NCBI GenBank assembly: GCA_021234155.1
Contig: JAJEKV010000047.1
Location: 5,099,637-5,163,636, forward strand
Direction of reading: 5' to 3'
DNA from: Isoetes taiwanensis
Taxonomy: Eukaryota > Streptophyta > Lycopodiopsida > Isoetales > Isoetaceae
DNA: 64,000 nucleotides
In this document: positions 11,198-22,113 of the stretch, in pieces
Numbering within the stretch: the stretch's first letter is position 1
Layout: each line of letters opens with the position of its first letter
Notes under the pieces: model-generated
Databases searched by the model: none
What the model was told of the DNA's origin: nothing
The model's input: only the letters and a program-made list of their open reading frames with translations
Program-made: the position numbers and the translations under genes

Positions 11198-12058
11198 TGA
11201 TGCCACCACATTTTGGCAGCATAGAAGAGCTGTGCACACAATCTACACATCTTTGTCTAACTTTTGTCTAAAAGATGTGTGCAAATACTAGAAGAATGAA
11301 GACTCTCATCTTTAAAGATCACAAGTTGACACCTTTGTTGAAGAACCAAGGGAGGGAGGGAGGGAGGGAGGGAGGGAGGGAGGGAAGGAAGGAAGGTTCT
11401 TTTATCGTCCATGAGGCCAATCGCCTATGGGACCCAAATTACAGGGTGCAAAGAAGCCCGTTGCTACGCCGGATTAAAAACCCCTTACGAGGGAAAACCG
11501 CCGAAGAACAACAAGCCGGCCGGCAAATGCACAAATATACGTATACACATGAATTCCCGGCGCCTCAGGTAGGCGCGCGGGGACAGAGGTGAGTCCGCAG
11601 ATCCAAAACCTCCTGGAGGTAGGAGCCAAGGGATCGAGCTGACGGCGTACTGAGTAGCTCGTGCAGTGGCAGACCAGGTCGCACCAAGAGGGCGTAGCGA
11701 GCCCGAATCTGACTATAGGCTGGACAGCTCTGGAAGGACATATATCATGCAAGCATGATGAGGGAAAATATTCAAGCAAGTATAGTTGACTTTGAAGTTT
11801 GGAAGACCCCTCAAGGATGAAGTTTGGAAGACCTCTCAAGATTCCTTGGTATCTGGCTAGTTTCAAGTCATTTTGGCATGAGTTCTATTTCCCAACGCTT
11901 CTTACATAACCTTTACCACCTCAATTCCATCAATGAACATCATACATGCCTCATAATTCATATTTTCTTGCCTTAACATCATCTTCCCTAGCCAAAGTTG
12001 GCAAGGAGTCTTTTTTCTAGTCAAAACAAACCATCCATACATCCATCACCTTCGAAAA
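11198..12058 (+). repeat. Right LTR of the gypsy element, portion confirmed by the left LTR
   Basis: Starts TGATGCCACCACATTTTGGC and follows the left LTR to ATACATCCATCACCTTCG at about 12050. It is interrupted at 11349-11735 by a nested LINE 3' end. Beyond 12058 the LTR probably continues, but the left copy is deleted there, so the boundary cannot be verified. Confidence 0.85.
11349..11735 (-). mobile_element. LINE copy B, short 3' fragment nested in the right LTR
   Basis: The LINE 3' terminus (plus-strand TTTTATCGTCCATGAGGCC, then CCTATGGGACCCAA) begins at about 11397 and runs to about 11735, where the LTR sequence resumes at TATATCATGCAAGC. The interior matches copy A near 5230-5400. The tail differs from the other copies: a (GGGA)n/(GGAA)n tract at 11349-11395 instead of AGAAT units. 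The uninterrupted left LTR has AACCAAGGGAAGGACATTC here, so the tract probably grew from GGGAAGGA target bases. Confidence 0.85.
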
Positions 12059-14300
12059 AAAGCAAAAAATTGGCTACTTCTATGGTCTAAGATCATCTTC
12101 TCTCTCTAAAACTTAATCTAGAGAGAGAGAGTGCACATTTCCTTCAAACAAGTATGGAAAAGTAAAATGTTCAAGATATTGCATAAAAGATCCATGGTTA
12201 TGTGCACTAGTGCCAAATTGTCCACATCATCATAAAAAATGCCAAATACCATCCACATCATCACCCAATCATATCCTTGTCATCATACACATGTCACCTG
12301 CCATAAAATTCTTTTTTCAAAAAAAATTGACCTAAGTAAATTCATTTTGATACCCTAGGTGACATGTCATCATTTTATTGTGCCACATCATCTTCAAGGG
12401 CTTCCACATCATCATACACATGTCATCCACATCATCTCTGCTTCATAAAAAGTTTTGACTAGAAAAAATTCATTTTGCCACCTTGCTTGACACATCATCA
12501 CCCCATAATGCCATGTCACCATTCATTTGCCAAATAACCCCATCAACTTGCCACATCATCAAATTTGACCTCCATTTTGAGTCAAAAAGTGAAATGCTCT
12601 TTTTTGCAAGAAGATTCTCCCATCTTGTAGAGCATCAAAAAAGATTCCTTGTGAAAAAAAGAAAATTTAAAAAGACCCCATATTGAACTTCATTTTTTAG
12701 TTCTTGAGATTCGTGCCAAATTTGAAAAAAAAAAGAAAAAAAAATTCCTATCTAACCCCCCCCCTCAAAACGTGGTACACTCGGGCGTGTGGGGCTGCAA
12801 CGGGCCGAATCCCACGTGGCATAGCATGCTTAATTTAATAATAATGTTTTTTTAGGCCTTATATACCCGAGCCGCTTGTTTTGAAAATGCCTGTGGGATA
12901 AATCAGCAACAAACTTGAAGAACCCTAAAAATCTTGTCATGCCCAGATCCGGCCTTTTGTCTCGATGCAACTGCCTAATCATAGCTAAACATCTCGAATC
13001 CACCTATTCTAAGCTTGAACCAAGCTAAAAGACAAGGATTTGAGCCAGATTTGCCAAGAACAGGCCGAAAACAGAGGATAAAGAAAGGAAAATTGTGTTC
13101 ACAGATTTTTCGAGGTCTTTGAGCGCAAGAACTGATCAAGACATCTCTGATAGAGATCGATTTGACTGACTGTAGCTTGAATCTGCCTTTCTTGCTTCAT
13201 ATCCATGAACTACTTGAAGCAAATTGCTCAATTTCTACTATGTGACTTTTTGATCCTGTGCCCAAGACATCAGAGCTTGGAAATGATTTGACTAGCTGTA
13301 TGCTATTCATATGAATGAAAATCCGACCTTTGGCACTGAAATTATATTCAATTTCCATTCAAGATTGCAAAATGAGGTTAAGTGAAAAGGTAAAAGTGAT
13401 ATTTGAAAAAAGTAAAATCAAGCCTAGCATATCTTAGGAAGATTTCATTTCATGCTCTATTCTGAACAAGTCTCAAAGAAAAGAATTAGATTAAACTATT
13501 CAAGATTAGAATTGTCTATAAAATTAATTATTTCAAGCAAGTTTTAGCACTACATTTTGAGTTGCACATTGCATAGAGAACCAATAGAGTGAGTAGGAAG
13601 TAAGATAGGATCAAGTGTCAAAAGTAAAAAAAAAGACTCATACTTTTTGAGCTGCAAAATTTAGCTCACTGCCAGGGATATTGACCAAGTTTTGACTTGG
13701 TCAGGATTACAAATTTAAGAGATCTCTGCAAATCTATTGGGATCTTACTTTTGGTCCCAGATTCCTCGAGTCTTAGAGCAGTCTTTTGAATTGAAATCAT
13801 GTCAAAATTCGAATCAGCTGGCAAATGGCATCGTTTTTGCTGAGGCCACCTTTTTCTTGTTTTGGGAAAGCAGTGCTAACTCATTGTTTGAGCTTTTTTT
13901 TTGCAATTTTCTTGGACAGAGTGGTTGCCTGAAGCAATCTGGAGGTTTTAAGCCTTGAAGGTTTTCCAGGAACACCTTTAACAACAAGGTAGAAGGCAAT
14001 TGATCCCAGTTGATCTACAAAAGCTTTACCCAAAAGTCTAGACCCAAAATCCATGATCAATTTTTGCCTTGCATAATAGACCTGAACCATATGTTGAAAG
14101 ATGATGTTCTACTATATGCCATGCACAGAGCTTTGCAGCATCACCAAATCGATCATCATTATTGTGATTTTGTCTTCTCATCTACTAGCAACATTGGTGT
14201 TTGCCCAAGTCTGTTTAACAAGTTTCTCATCAAGAGTCATCCACTAACAACTTGTAAATTCCTTGTTATCATCATAATCAGAAATAACCACTCTAGCAAG
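12059..14300 (+). other. Probable continuation of the right LTR, boundary unknown
   Basis: No gene. Repeated CCACATCATC and ACATGTCATC motifs at 12224-12560 and a TATA-box-like TTATATAC at 12859 are typical of an LTR U3 region followed by R. A C9 homopolymer lies near 12757-12765. No terminal CA can be confirmed because the homologous part of the left LTR is missing. Confidence 0.45.
12859..12866 (+). promoter_or_regulatory. Putative LTR TATA box
   Basis: TTATATAC in a stretch of higher GC content (GCCTTATATACCCGAGCC), in the right place for an LTR promoter downstream of the repeat-rich U3-like region. Supported by position and motif only. Confidence 0.4.
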
Positions 14301-14315
14301 AGGAATGTAGTAGCC

Positions 14316-14465
14316 TAAGAGAGATGCCTCTAGAGCTTGGCTATCATGATCAAACCCTAATGGTCGACCATCATGCCATGAAGAAGAGGAGGAATCTAGC
14401 AGCCTAAGAGAGATGACTTTAGCGCTTGGCTATCCCGAGCAGCTCTAATAATTGACCATCAAGCT
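14316..14465. repeat. 86-bp-spaced imperfect direct repeat
   Basis: CCTAAGAGAGATG, GCTTGGCTATC and GACCATCA recur in the same order at about 14316-14379 and 14401-14462. The second copy continues into sequence resembling 4634-4672. Confidence 0.75.
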
Positions 14466-14549
14466 TCCTTCCAGGCTGAGAGTAGCAAACACTATAAAGA
14501 AGAAGAATAAAAAGCAGTAGCTTTTACATCATGCCACAATCCAATTGAC

Positions 14550-16650
14550 ATATGACCAACACGTCTGGGTTCTACCCTCAACCACTCAAATGGGCAGGGC
14601 AGCCACTGGTGCCGATCCTCACTACCCTGTTCAACAGAGCATTGCAGGAAGGTTTCCCCCGACAATGGACCACAAGCAGGGTTGTCCCCATTCACAAGGC
14701 GGGTGACCCATTAATCGTCCGCCACCACCGAACGATCATGGTCGGCTTCAAGATTTGCCAAACCGCTATCGGCATTCTCGAAAGCAGCAGCTTGACTACG
14801 GGCGTAGGCGGCCAGATGTGCGAGCCCTCACACAAGCAGGCTTTAGACCCCGCCACTCAACGATTGACCATATCTTTACACTGCGGGCACTGATTGAAGA
14901 CAGCCGGAACCATCGGCAGGACTTGTATTGCTGCTTTGTGGACTTCACAAGGCTTTTGATACGGTCCCCCTGAAAAGCTATGGGCTAAATCGCGTCAATT
15001 GGAGCTGCCGCTGCCCTGTGCGTAATGCCATATACAAAGCCGTATGAGAGTTGTTTTGGCGGGGATGCACCGACGGACCAAGCATTCACCAATAGTATCG
15101 GGGTCCCCAGGCTGCCCCCTCACCACCAACACTTTTGGCCTCTACATTGATCGGGCTTAGAGCCCCGGCTTATCGAGCATGGGGGATGGCATATAGCTTT
15201 TGCACTGTGTCATCCGGCTCATCTATCTATGGGACGATGTTGACCTTTCTCCGCCCACACCCCGGAAGCTATGCGGGCCTCATCTAGATGCCCTAGACAC
15301 ATTCCCCGCCGCTACAGACATCGCGCCAGAATCGGCCAAGACTAGGGTGGTTCTCATATCCTCTTCACGCCACCCCCACGCCTCCTGCACTCACATATGG
15401 GGGGGATACCAGAGGTCACACCCACCTACAAGTACCTAGGGGTGGAGTTCCCCCCTCCGCCTGTTGGGGCGCCCATCCGCTATGGTGACAACAGCGGAAA
15501 GCGCTTTATGCCATGCGTAACAATAGTCACCGTGCGTAGCTCTATGATTGGGGCCATCAATCCACAACCGCTTTCGCAATCGATCGAGTTCGCCCTTCAG
15601 ACGGGTCGAGGTTTGGGGCCCGGCCATCTCTTTGGCTTACTTGGAATGACTTGGAGCAGGTGCGTAAGGCATTTTTGGCACGGCACTTGGGGTGAAACCT
15701 TCGGCCCCCATCGATTCTCGCTGCAGAAATCGATTCTTGCCGCCGCCGAAGCGCAGCCCTTGATAGACACATCGTCTATTTTCAAAAAGTGGTTAATATG
15801 GGTGATGCTCGGCTCCCGCACCTGGCTTATGCTGTGGCAATGGGCCCGCAGCGGCTCAGGGCCTGTTGGAGGGGTAAGAGAGATCAGTGGTTCGCCAGAT
15901 GGAACGCGGCAAGAGCACAAAAGGCCAAGTGGACACTGAGAGGCCGATCGTGATGTACCATAGAGTACACGGACGCTTTTGCTTCCTTGGCAAGCTCTGG
16001 GACCCCGGTGCTCTAGAGCAGGTCAAAATGGCCCATTACAAGGAGCACATCAACCCCGTGTTAGCCCGGGGCCCGCAGCTCTACCTGCGTTCCCAGCTGC
16101 CCCTGAAAAAGCGCAGACTCATTGCCTCCATTCGCACAGGTGCCCACCATCTTCGCATCGAGACGGGCAGGGTGGATTGGGGAGCCCTGAGGACAGGCTC
16201 TGTCAGTGCTGTCAAACGGGTGCCATTGAGGATGAGTCTCACACTTTTCAGAGTTGCCCAGCATTCAGTCAGATCCGGGCCAGATACACTCCCTTAGTAC
16301 GACCGGACTTGCCCCTACATTTGCTGATGAACACACCGTCAGTACGTGCTCTGGGGTCGTACATTCAGGAGGTACTAGATCTGCGATGCCCCCGCCTGGC
16401 TGCCCGCTGATCAGGCACTACGGGTGCACCCTGCCCGCTGATCAGGCACTACGGGTGCGGTGCATGAGTGTATATATTTGTGTGTTTTTGCATTTTGTAC
16501 AGTTTGTCAGCAGGCTGATTGCTGCCACGGTTTTTATCTCGAAAACCCTTTGGGGGGGGGTTAATCCGGGTAGTAATCCGCTTGCTGCGCTTTTGTATTG
16601 GGTCCCATAGACCGATTGGTCTCCGTAGACGATAACAATACCTTCCTCGA
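14550..16650 (+). mobile_element. LINE copy C, 5'-truncated
   Basis: Plus-strand relative of copy A. It begins inside the reverse transcriptase and ends at the conserved 3' terminus (TGGGTCCCATAGACCG, TTGGTCTCCGTAGACGATAA) at about 16590-16637. No AGAAT tail follows; instead a SINE abuts it. A 26-bp direct duplication (CTGCCCGCTGATCAGGCACT and following bases) lies at 16398-16457. The GC content is clearly higher than in the flanking DNA. Confidence 0.9.
14552..16410 (+). pseudogene. LINE copy C reverse transcriptase and zinc-knuckle C terminus, broken
   Basis: Remnant of a LINE ORF2, the protein that reverse-transcribes the element. In order: LVPILTTLFNRALQEGFPRQ with VVPIHKAGDPL (reverse transcriptase N-terminal blocks, 14600-14710), GFRPRHSTIDHIFTLRALI and LYCCFVDFT (14850-14950), a damaged catalytic motif LIYLWDDVDLS near 15220-15255 where YADD is expected, and TYKYLGVEF near 15425-15450. 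After more frameshifts a C-terminal Cys/His knuckle appears at about 16201-16260 (CQCCQTG, then H-x4-C). Loss of the Ala in YADD and at least four frame changes make it inactive. The C-terminal knuckle probably binds nucleic acid in intact relatives. Confidence 0.88.
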
Positions 16651-16730
16651 ATGGGACTTTGGGCGACCTCGAACTTGAGACATATTTTGTTCGAGAACTA
16701 AATGTATTACCATTAGGCCAAGCATCCTAC
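16650..16730 (-). mobile_element. tRNA-derived SINE, copy 1
   Basis: Read on the minus strand from about 16730: GGATGCTTGGCCTAATGGTA, then about 35 bases to AAGTTCGAGG. TTGGCCTAATGG fits the RNA polymerase III A box (TGGCnnAnnGG) and GTTCGAGG fits the B box (GGTTCGAnnCC), at tRNA-like spacing. Copies at 27200 and 29575 share the core AACAAATATGT-TCGAGTT-GAGG. It lies against the 3' end of LINE copy C in opposite orientation. Confidence 0.75.
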
Positions 16731-16739
16731 TGTATTCTA

Positions 16740-18180
16740 GGAATATAGAAAAATACTAGTTCTCCTTCTACCTTTTCCTTTGGCACAAAGGTAACATGCT
16801 ATTTAGCTCTGGTATCAATGGTTCAATCAATTTCGAGCTGACGTGCTCCAGCCAATCTGGTCTATTACCATGAACAAACATAGCTTACAAAATGTAGTAG
16901 GTAAACTTGGACCTAAAAAAGGTTGTCGTTTCCTAAAGGATCAAAGAAATCACATCGATGGAAATTGAAGTAACTTGGATATCTTAACTTGAACTTATCT
17001 AATGTAGCCACCACCGTACTAATATATCATCAATTCTAGGTGATGGCTTTAAGGGTGATTTATATTATACTCAACCAGCTAATAGCCTTAGATAGCTCCA
17101 AGTTGACCATCTCGTTTGATAGAGATTCCTTTCATGCGAGATAAACTATCAAATGTACAAAAACATCCCATCCATTGAGGTAATAACCATGGAAAAAATT
17201 AGTGGCTATATATAGCCAAATGGCGATTTTTTAGGGATCTAGGCAATTTTTGCGGCGAATTTTATGAAGAAAGCTTTCTTTTAAAAAAATAAAAAATAGC
17301 CATATTTAAAACAAGTACTCCATTATTTTTTTAGGATTAGCCAAACTATTTTCCCCCTTTTCCTTAAAGAAAAAGGGATTAGCAGCCTTCCTTTATATTA
17401 TAATATTTATATATTAAATCATTAATAGCCAAACAAAAATAAATTCTTATTATAGACTTTTACACATCCCCACCTACCATCATCAGTGATAGTAATTTTT
17501 CAAACTATGAATTTCTATTATATATACTACACATGCATCTTTAAAAATGAACTGTAAGAGATGGCTAATATCCCTCTAGATGCCCAAGTTGGTTGCATAA
17601 CATCTTTCTTCAAGGGTTAGAGATAGGTGTGCAATTTGATCACCATATCTACAAAGTGTCGTTGCATTGAATGTAGTTCAGACTATGGATGTTATAAGCT
17701 ATGTTGTGAGCTTCTGTTAAAAGTTATTCAATATTATTGTATGTTCCTTGATTGTTGATTATTATTTGTAATTGTAGTACAATTATCTAAAGCTACAGCA
17801 GTTAATTTACATTTTTTACTTTTTCCAGTTAAAAAATAGCCAAGTGAAAGTTTATAGTACATAATTCAAAAGTTTCGCCAAGTCCAAATATATATAAATG
17901 TAATAATAATAATAACTTTAGCCAAATTTAAATCATAAAATACTGTAAAATTTTGAAAAAATAGCCAAACTATTTTTTATGAAAAAATATATAGTATGCT
18001 TAATTTTTTCCCTGGTAATAACACCCATCATTGCTCTTTCAATGCCACCCCCACTATCATGCAATGAAAAACAATTGAGCATTATTATCTCACATAGAAA
18101 GCTCTAAGCAACTAATAAATGTGATCAAGGTTTTTGAACCAATATGTGCAAACTCGTTAATGAATTTGCCCCTTTAAATG
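16740..18180. other. AT-rich stretch, no gene seen
   Basis: Very AT-rich with many short A and T runs, a TATATATAA cluster around 17395-17420, and no coding or repeat structure that I can define. No long open frame. Confidence 0.6.
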
Positions 18181-18420
18181 TGGTTTCACTAGGCCATGTT
18201 AGTTGGTTGGGTTTTTGGTGATGGCATATCTTGATGCTTTGGGAAAATCTTCGTTTAAAACATTTCCATCTTTAAACTTGCATTGATATCCATCATTATG
18301 TGGTTTCACTAGGCCATGTTAGTTGGTTGGGTTTTTGGTGATGGCATATGTTGTTGCCTTGGAAAAAACATTTCCATCTAGACTTGAATTGATAATCCAT
18401 AAAACCCATATCCTAAATGC
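18181..18420. repeat. 120-bp tandem duplication
   Basis: TGGTTTCACTAGGCCATGTT and the next 36 bases occur at 18181 and again at 18301 with one mismatch. The following 60 bases are recognisably related (CATTTCCATCT, ATTGATA-TCCAT) but diverged. Confidence 0.9.
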
Positions 18421-20149
18421 ATCACGTCGCCAATGCAGAGTTTTACAGAATGATGTCACACTTGGGAGTCAATTAGAGCTTCCAAAAAGACGGAATCACC
18501 TATGCTTGGCAAATTAGCGAGAATTTTCTTTTCTATCTAATTCTAAGAGCTAATCCAAAAAGCTCCAATATAAATGCCTCATAATCTCCCCGAAATGAAA
18601 ACTTATATACAATTTTAGCAAAGAAACACGTAAAATAAATTTAAGATTCAAAATCAAAATAGTCTACAAGACTTTTGGATTATTTCCCACCTTTTTTTTT
18701 GTCCCTTAAGCTCTTTTTAAAAGTGCAGATGAGATTGATGGACAATTCAACCTTAGCCATGGCAAACATAGCAAGCATGGCACTCAGTGTTGCTTCTTGC
18801 CCTTTTATCTATGCATAAGAAACCTAGTCTAAGTTTCGCATGACCTTGGCATGTTTTATCATATGCTTTAGTTCTTTAAGTTTGATTGATTCTAATGCTA
18901 GCTCATGGGCTAACAAACACATAAATAAGTGCTAGAAATTCGGGATTAGAAGAAGGATCCGTTAGCAAAGTCAATAAGAACCATCAACAAAAATATCTTC
19001 TTTTGCAATTAACGTAGACAAAGCATGTTCATCTCTTAATGCATCTTTGTTTTATACAAGATGCATAAGACCAATTATTTCAAACGTAAAAGCAGATTAT
19101 GCTTGATTCTGCCACGAGGTCCAATACGCCATGCCACGTGGCATAAATTCCTTACCAGGAACAACAACAAAAAAAAAATAGGGCGGCCTATCTTTCTTCC
19201 ATATTCTTCAATTCCAGTGAGTCTTGAGCCTGATCTCCTAGCATTCTGACCAATCTACTTGCATTCCGACTAATCTACCTAGCATTTTGACTAATATACT
19301 TGCATTTTAACTAATTACCGAGCCTTCTAATTTACCCAGCGTTCTGTTCGATTTACTTGCACTCTAGATGACATTCCTTGCCCACAAAATGAAGCCTAAC
19401 CTACTTCCACGTTTTAAGAATGTTGATTTACCCAGCATTCCTGGCATGTCAACATGCCTTCGTGCTCCACACGTCGGCATATTTCCATGTCAAGAATGCA
19501 CGTCGACATGTTTCCATGTCAAGAATGCTGGGTAAACCAACATTCATATATACAAGAAACAACATTGGCTGCATCATTGTCTATGCATTAAATTTTTCTA
19601 CAGTTGAAATTGTGTAGATGGTGGCAAATCGAATGGTATTTTCGTAGTAAGTGGCATGTAATGTTTGAAATGTGCTACTGATTAATGTTTAAAATTTAAT
19701 ATGATATCTCTGTTGTGTTAGCCCCTTGGGTGGTTTTATTCCAGATGCATAGTAGTATGTACAGTATGTGAAAGGCTCAGTCCTTTACAATAATTAATAT
19801 TTAGGGGAGCATGTAGCTCTGCATTCTATCACTGAACTTTGGCTTAAACATGCAAAGAACAGGTTAGCCTGGTTGGGCAACTCGAAGAGATTGGCCTTGG
19901 TTAAAGGAAACGGGACAGCACTCAATGGCATGTTAGAATTTACCTCAGGTTGACGTTCTTCCCCTTACCCAAACCATGGGCAATGAATCCCTGATCAGGG
20001 CCAATTTTATAGTCGCTATCAGAAGATTATGCTTGATGGTCCACATGTTGGTAATTTGACCAGCCTCTCCATAAAATTATGGAAAACCATCATTTTCAGG
20101 CATGATTGCTGTGTACTCAGCATCTTGGAAATTTGACGGAAAGCACTTA
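18421..20149. other. Intergenic stretch with short repeats
   Basis: No gene recognised. At 19215-19330 there is a loose array of about 22-bp units around CTTGCATTCCGACTAATCTA. A hairpin-forming repeat follows at 19415-19545. Confidence 0.5.
19415..19545. repeat. Inverted repeat, about 130 bp
   Basis: GAATGTTGATTTACCCAGCA on the left is mirrored on the right by TGCTGGGTAAACCAACATTC. Just inside, CATGTCAACATG mirrors CATGTTTCCATG. TTTCCATGTCAAGAATGC also occurs twice as a direct repeat within the right half. Confidence 0.8.
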
Positions 20150-21289
20150 CCCTTCCAGGCCATGGGATCTCAAACTGCTAATTGCCTCATATGCCTATAC
20201 TGGCGGGGAGACAGCAGGTTTGAGAGCACATAAGGTTGTCATTCATGGGGTATCCACTTTTTGAGAAGTTCCCCAGCGCTATTGTCTTTACGCGCTTTCT
20301 TCAATTACCGGCTGGAAGGCAAAATTTCATTTCAGATCCAAATAATAACCAGTCGCCATATTGATATGATTTGTCCTAAATAACACAAGGTTGTCCAAGA
20401 TCATTTGTCTAGAAACTTGAGCAGCGTTAATTAAGAGGCCAAAAGACTAATGCAGTTCTACAAGGCATAGCTTGGTACCGTGTACATATGATTTGCCCTT
20501 TTAGTATATGCAATCAGTCGTTTTTCTCCCTTCTGCACAGTGAAAGCTTGGGTGAGAAGGGGGCATTAATCAGACATGCAAAAAAAATAAGTAAAATACA
20601 TTACATAAAGTTCCAGCTTAGCTTTAATTAATACATCCATCTGCTATTTAAACTTACCTGATTTTTAAAGAACTCCAAGAATTCAGCCCAGGAGCCATGT
20701 ACCTTCACCACCACATATCTAGGTGTATAATGTAGGAGAACGTATAGCAGATCCACGTGCAGAACCAGTTTTTATACACAAATAACTTCAAAGAAAACTT
20801 CTATCTGTCTTAAAAGACACGTTCAAAGAGAATGAAAAGACTATGGATACGGCCAGTAGTCTAGTCCAGCACGCTTCAGTTTTGCACTATCAATGCTAAA
20901 ACCAAGAGGCTGAAATAACATAGAAAAACTATATTTTATTACATAAGCTCCTCAAAGAACAATTTGCGAATCAAGACTGACCTCAACAAGATGTAATCCA
21001 ACTAAAGTTGCCGCACAAGATCTTGCAATAGCACCTGTATTCCCAGGAATCTGATGTACAAAGACTTATGTGCTTAGAAAGGTGTGAAAATAATCTGACA
21101 CATTTAGTATCTACATTGCACTTCCTAGTCATGGCCTTATTCCTGCATTATCGCGTTGTAATATATGATGAATATACTACAGAATTGAGACTGGCACTCA
21201 CTTACCCGGAGTAATGCTTTGTTTCTGGTGACCAGAAGCTGACAGCTTTCCAGCGTCGGCAATCCAGTTTTTGCTAGAATGCTCAGAGG
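20150..21289 (-). pseudogene. TrmL-like tRNA (cytidine/uridine-2'-O-)-methyltransferase (SPOUT family), 3' exon broken
   Basis: SPOUT enzymes of this family methylate the ribose of the tRNA wobble nucleotide using S-adenosylmethionine. Minus-strand exons with GT-AG borders and compatible phases: 21206-21289 (ends ESCQLLVTRNKALLR), 20982-21050 (IPGNTGAIARSCAATLVGLH), 20851-20909 (PLGFSIDSAKLKRAGLDYWP), 20658-20718 (YVVVKVHGSWAEFLEFFKNQ), 20479-20532 (KGEKRLIAYTKRANHMYT) and from 20375 leftward (DKSYQYGDWLLFGSE). IPxNTG, GFxxDxxxLxRAGLDY and GDxLxFGSE are family hallmarks. After FGSE the frame collapses: the expected GLP loop, the (I/T)PM block and the SLN-SVS block are recognisable only with several 1-2 base shifts and stops (20150-20340). 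The gene is either a young pseudogene or damaged by sequencing errors. The 5' end is unresolved: a segment at about 21360-21450 reads LLPDYLDAIIKSGVLVVVKL, but its phase to the next exon is unclear. Confidence 0.8.
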
Positions 21290-22113
21290 CTGCAACCAAA
21301 CTCAGATGTGAGACGTATTTCAAATGTTTCCGATAATAATGCTAAATAATTAAAGTAACCTTCAACATTTAATTTCACAACAACGAGCACGCCACTTTTG
21401 ATGATAGCGTCCAGGTAGTCCGGCAGAAGTTTTGAAAGTAAGGCAGGGCCACCTGCTTAATCCGCAGCCCAGCATCCTGTGGGTTTAGGGCTTCTGGTCT
21501 GGTATTTTCTGCGAATTCTCCTTTGAAAGATAATGTCCTTGAAATTACAAGAGGGATAACACCATGGAACGAGGGTGTGATGCCCTATTATAACAAACAA
21601 GGGCCTTGTTATAGTAGGGCATAACATCCAGTTCACAAAATTATCATATAACAAGCGAGCCCTAGAGTTTTGTAGTCTGGTTTTGTAGTGGTTTTGTAGT
21701 GGTTTTCATAATAGCTAGGTGTTTATGGTACGTATTATGGCTAAACCACATGTGCATGACACGAGGCCATTGGATAGCGGCACATCGTATATTCCCCCCA
21801 CGGAAATCACGATTGGCGTTCGAATACTGTAGGTCCAAAGCTGGCCTTATTGTACGATACGATTTTAAGGGGCATTATCAAGCACACACACCATTGGATA
21901 AAATGATGCGCGTTTGTATATCTGTTCTCATGATGGAATCCACTACACCATTGCAATAAATGCAATACTTCATCACTCAAGAGCGTCAAGAGCGTTACAT
22001 AATCGCATGAGCTTTGGGGGTCAGACGAGTTCAATCAATATCATGCTTACGGAGCGTATGATGAAGACATGTAGCCGTAGGATCAATTCAATGGTTGTCG
22101 TGCTAAGCATAAC
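21290..22113. other. Upstream part of the methyltransferase locus, unresolved
   Basis: Contains the possible exon near 21360-21450 (minus) and a hairpin at 21579-21623. No other coding signal could be defended. Confidence 0.4.
21579..21623. repeat. Short strong hairpin
   Basis: TGCCCTATTATAACAA is followed after nine bases by TTGTTATAGTAGGGCA, which gives a 16-bp stem with one mismatch. It could be a MITE terminus pair or a structured RNA; no further support. Confidence 0.75.

Larger units (their letters stand above)
8617..14300 (+). mobile_element. Ty3/gypsy LTR retrotransposon, internally deleted
   Basis: The element consists of a left LTR fragment, a pol remnant of integrase only, and a right LTR. 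Left and right LTR share TTTTGGCAGCATAGAAGAGC and several hundred following bases (8617 onward and 11198 onward). The left LTR stops at about 9099 and runs straight into integrase coding sequence, so the rest of the 5' LTR, the primer-binding site, gag, protease, reverse transcriptase and RNase H are gone. The right LTR contains a nested LINE fragment. Its outer end cannot be fixed because the matching left part is deleted, so 14300 is only an upper guess. A purine-rich stretch at 11160-11173 just inside the right LTR could be the polypurine tract. The plus orientation follows from the integrase. Confidence 0.85.
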
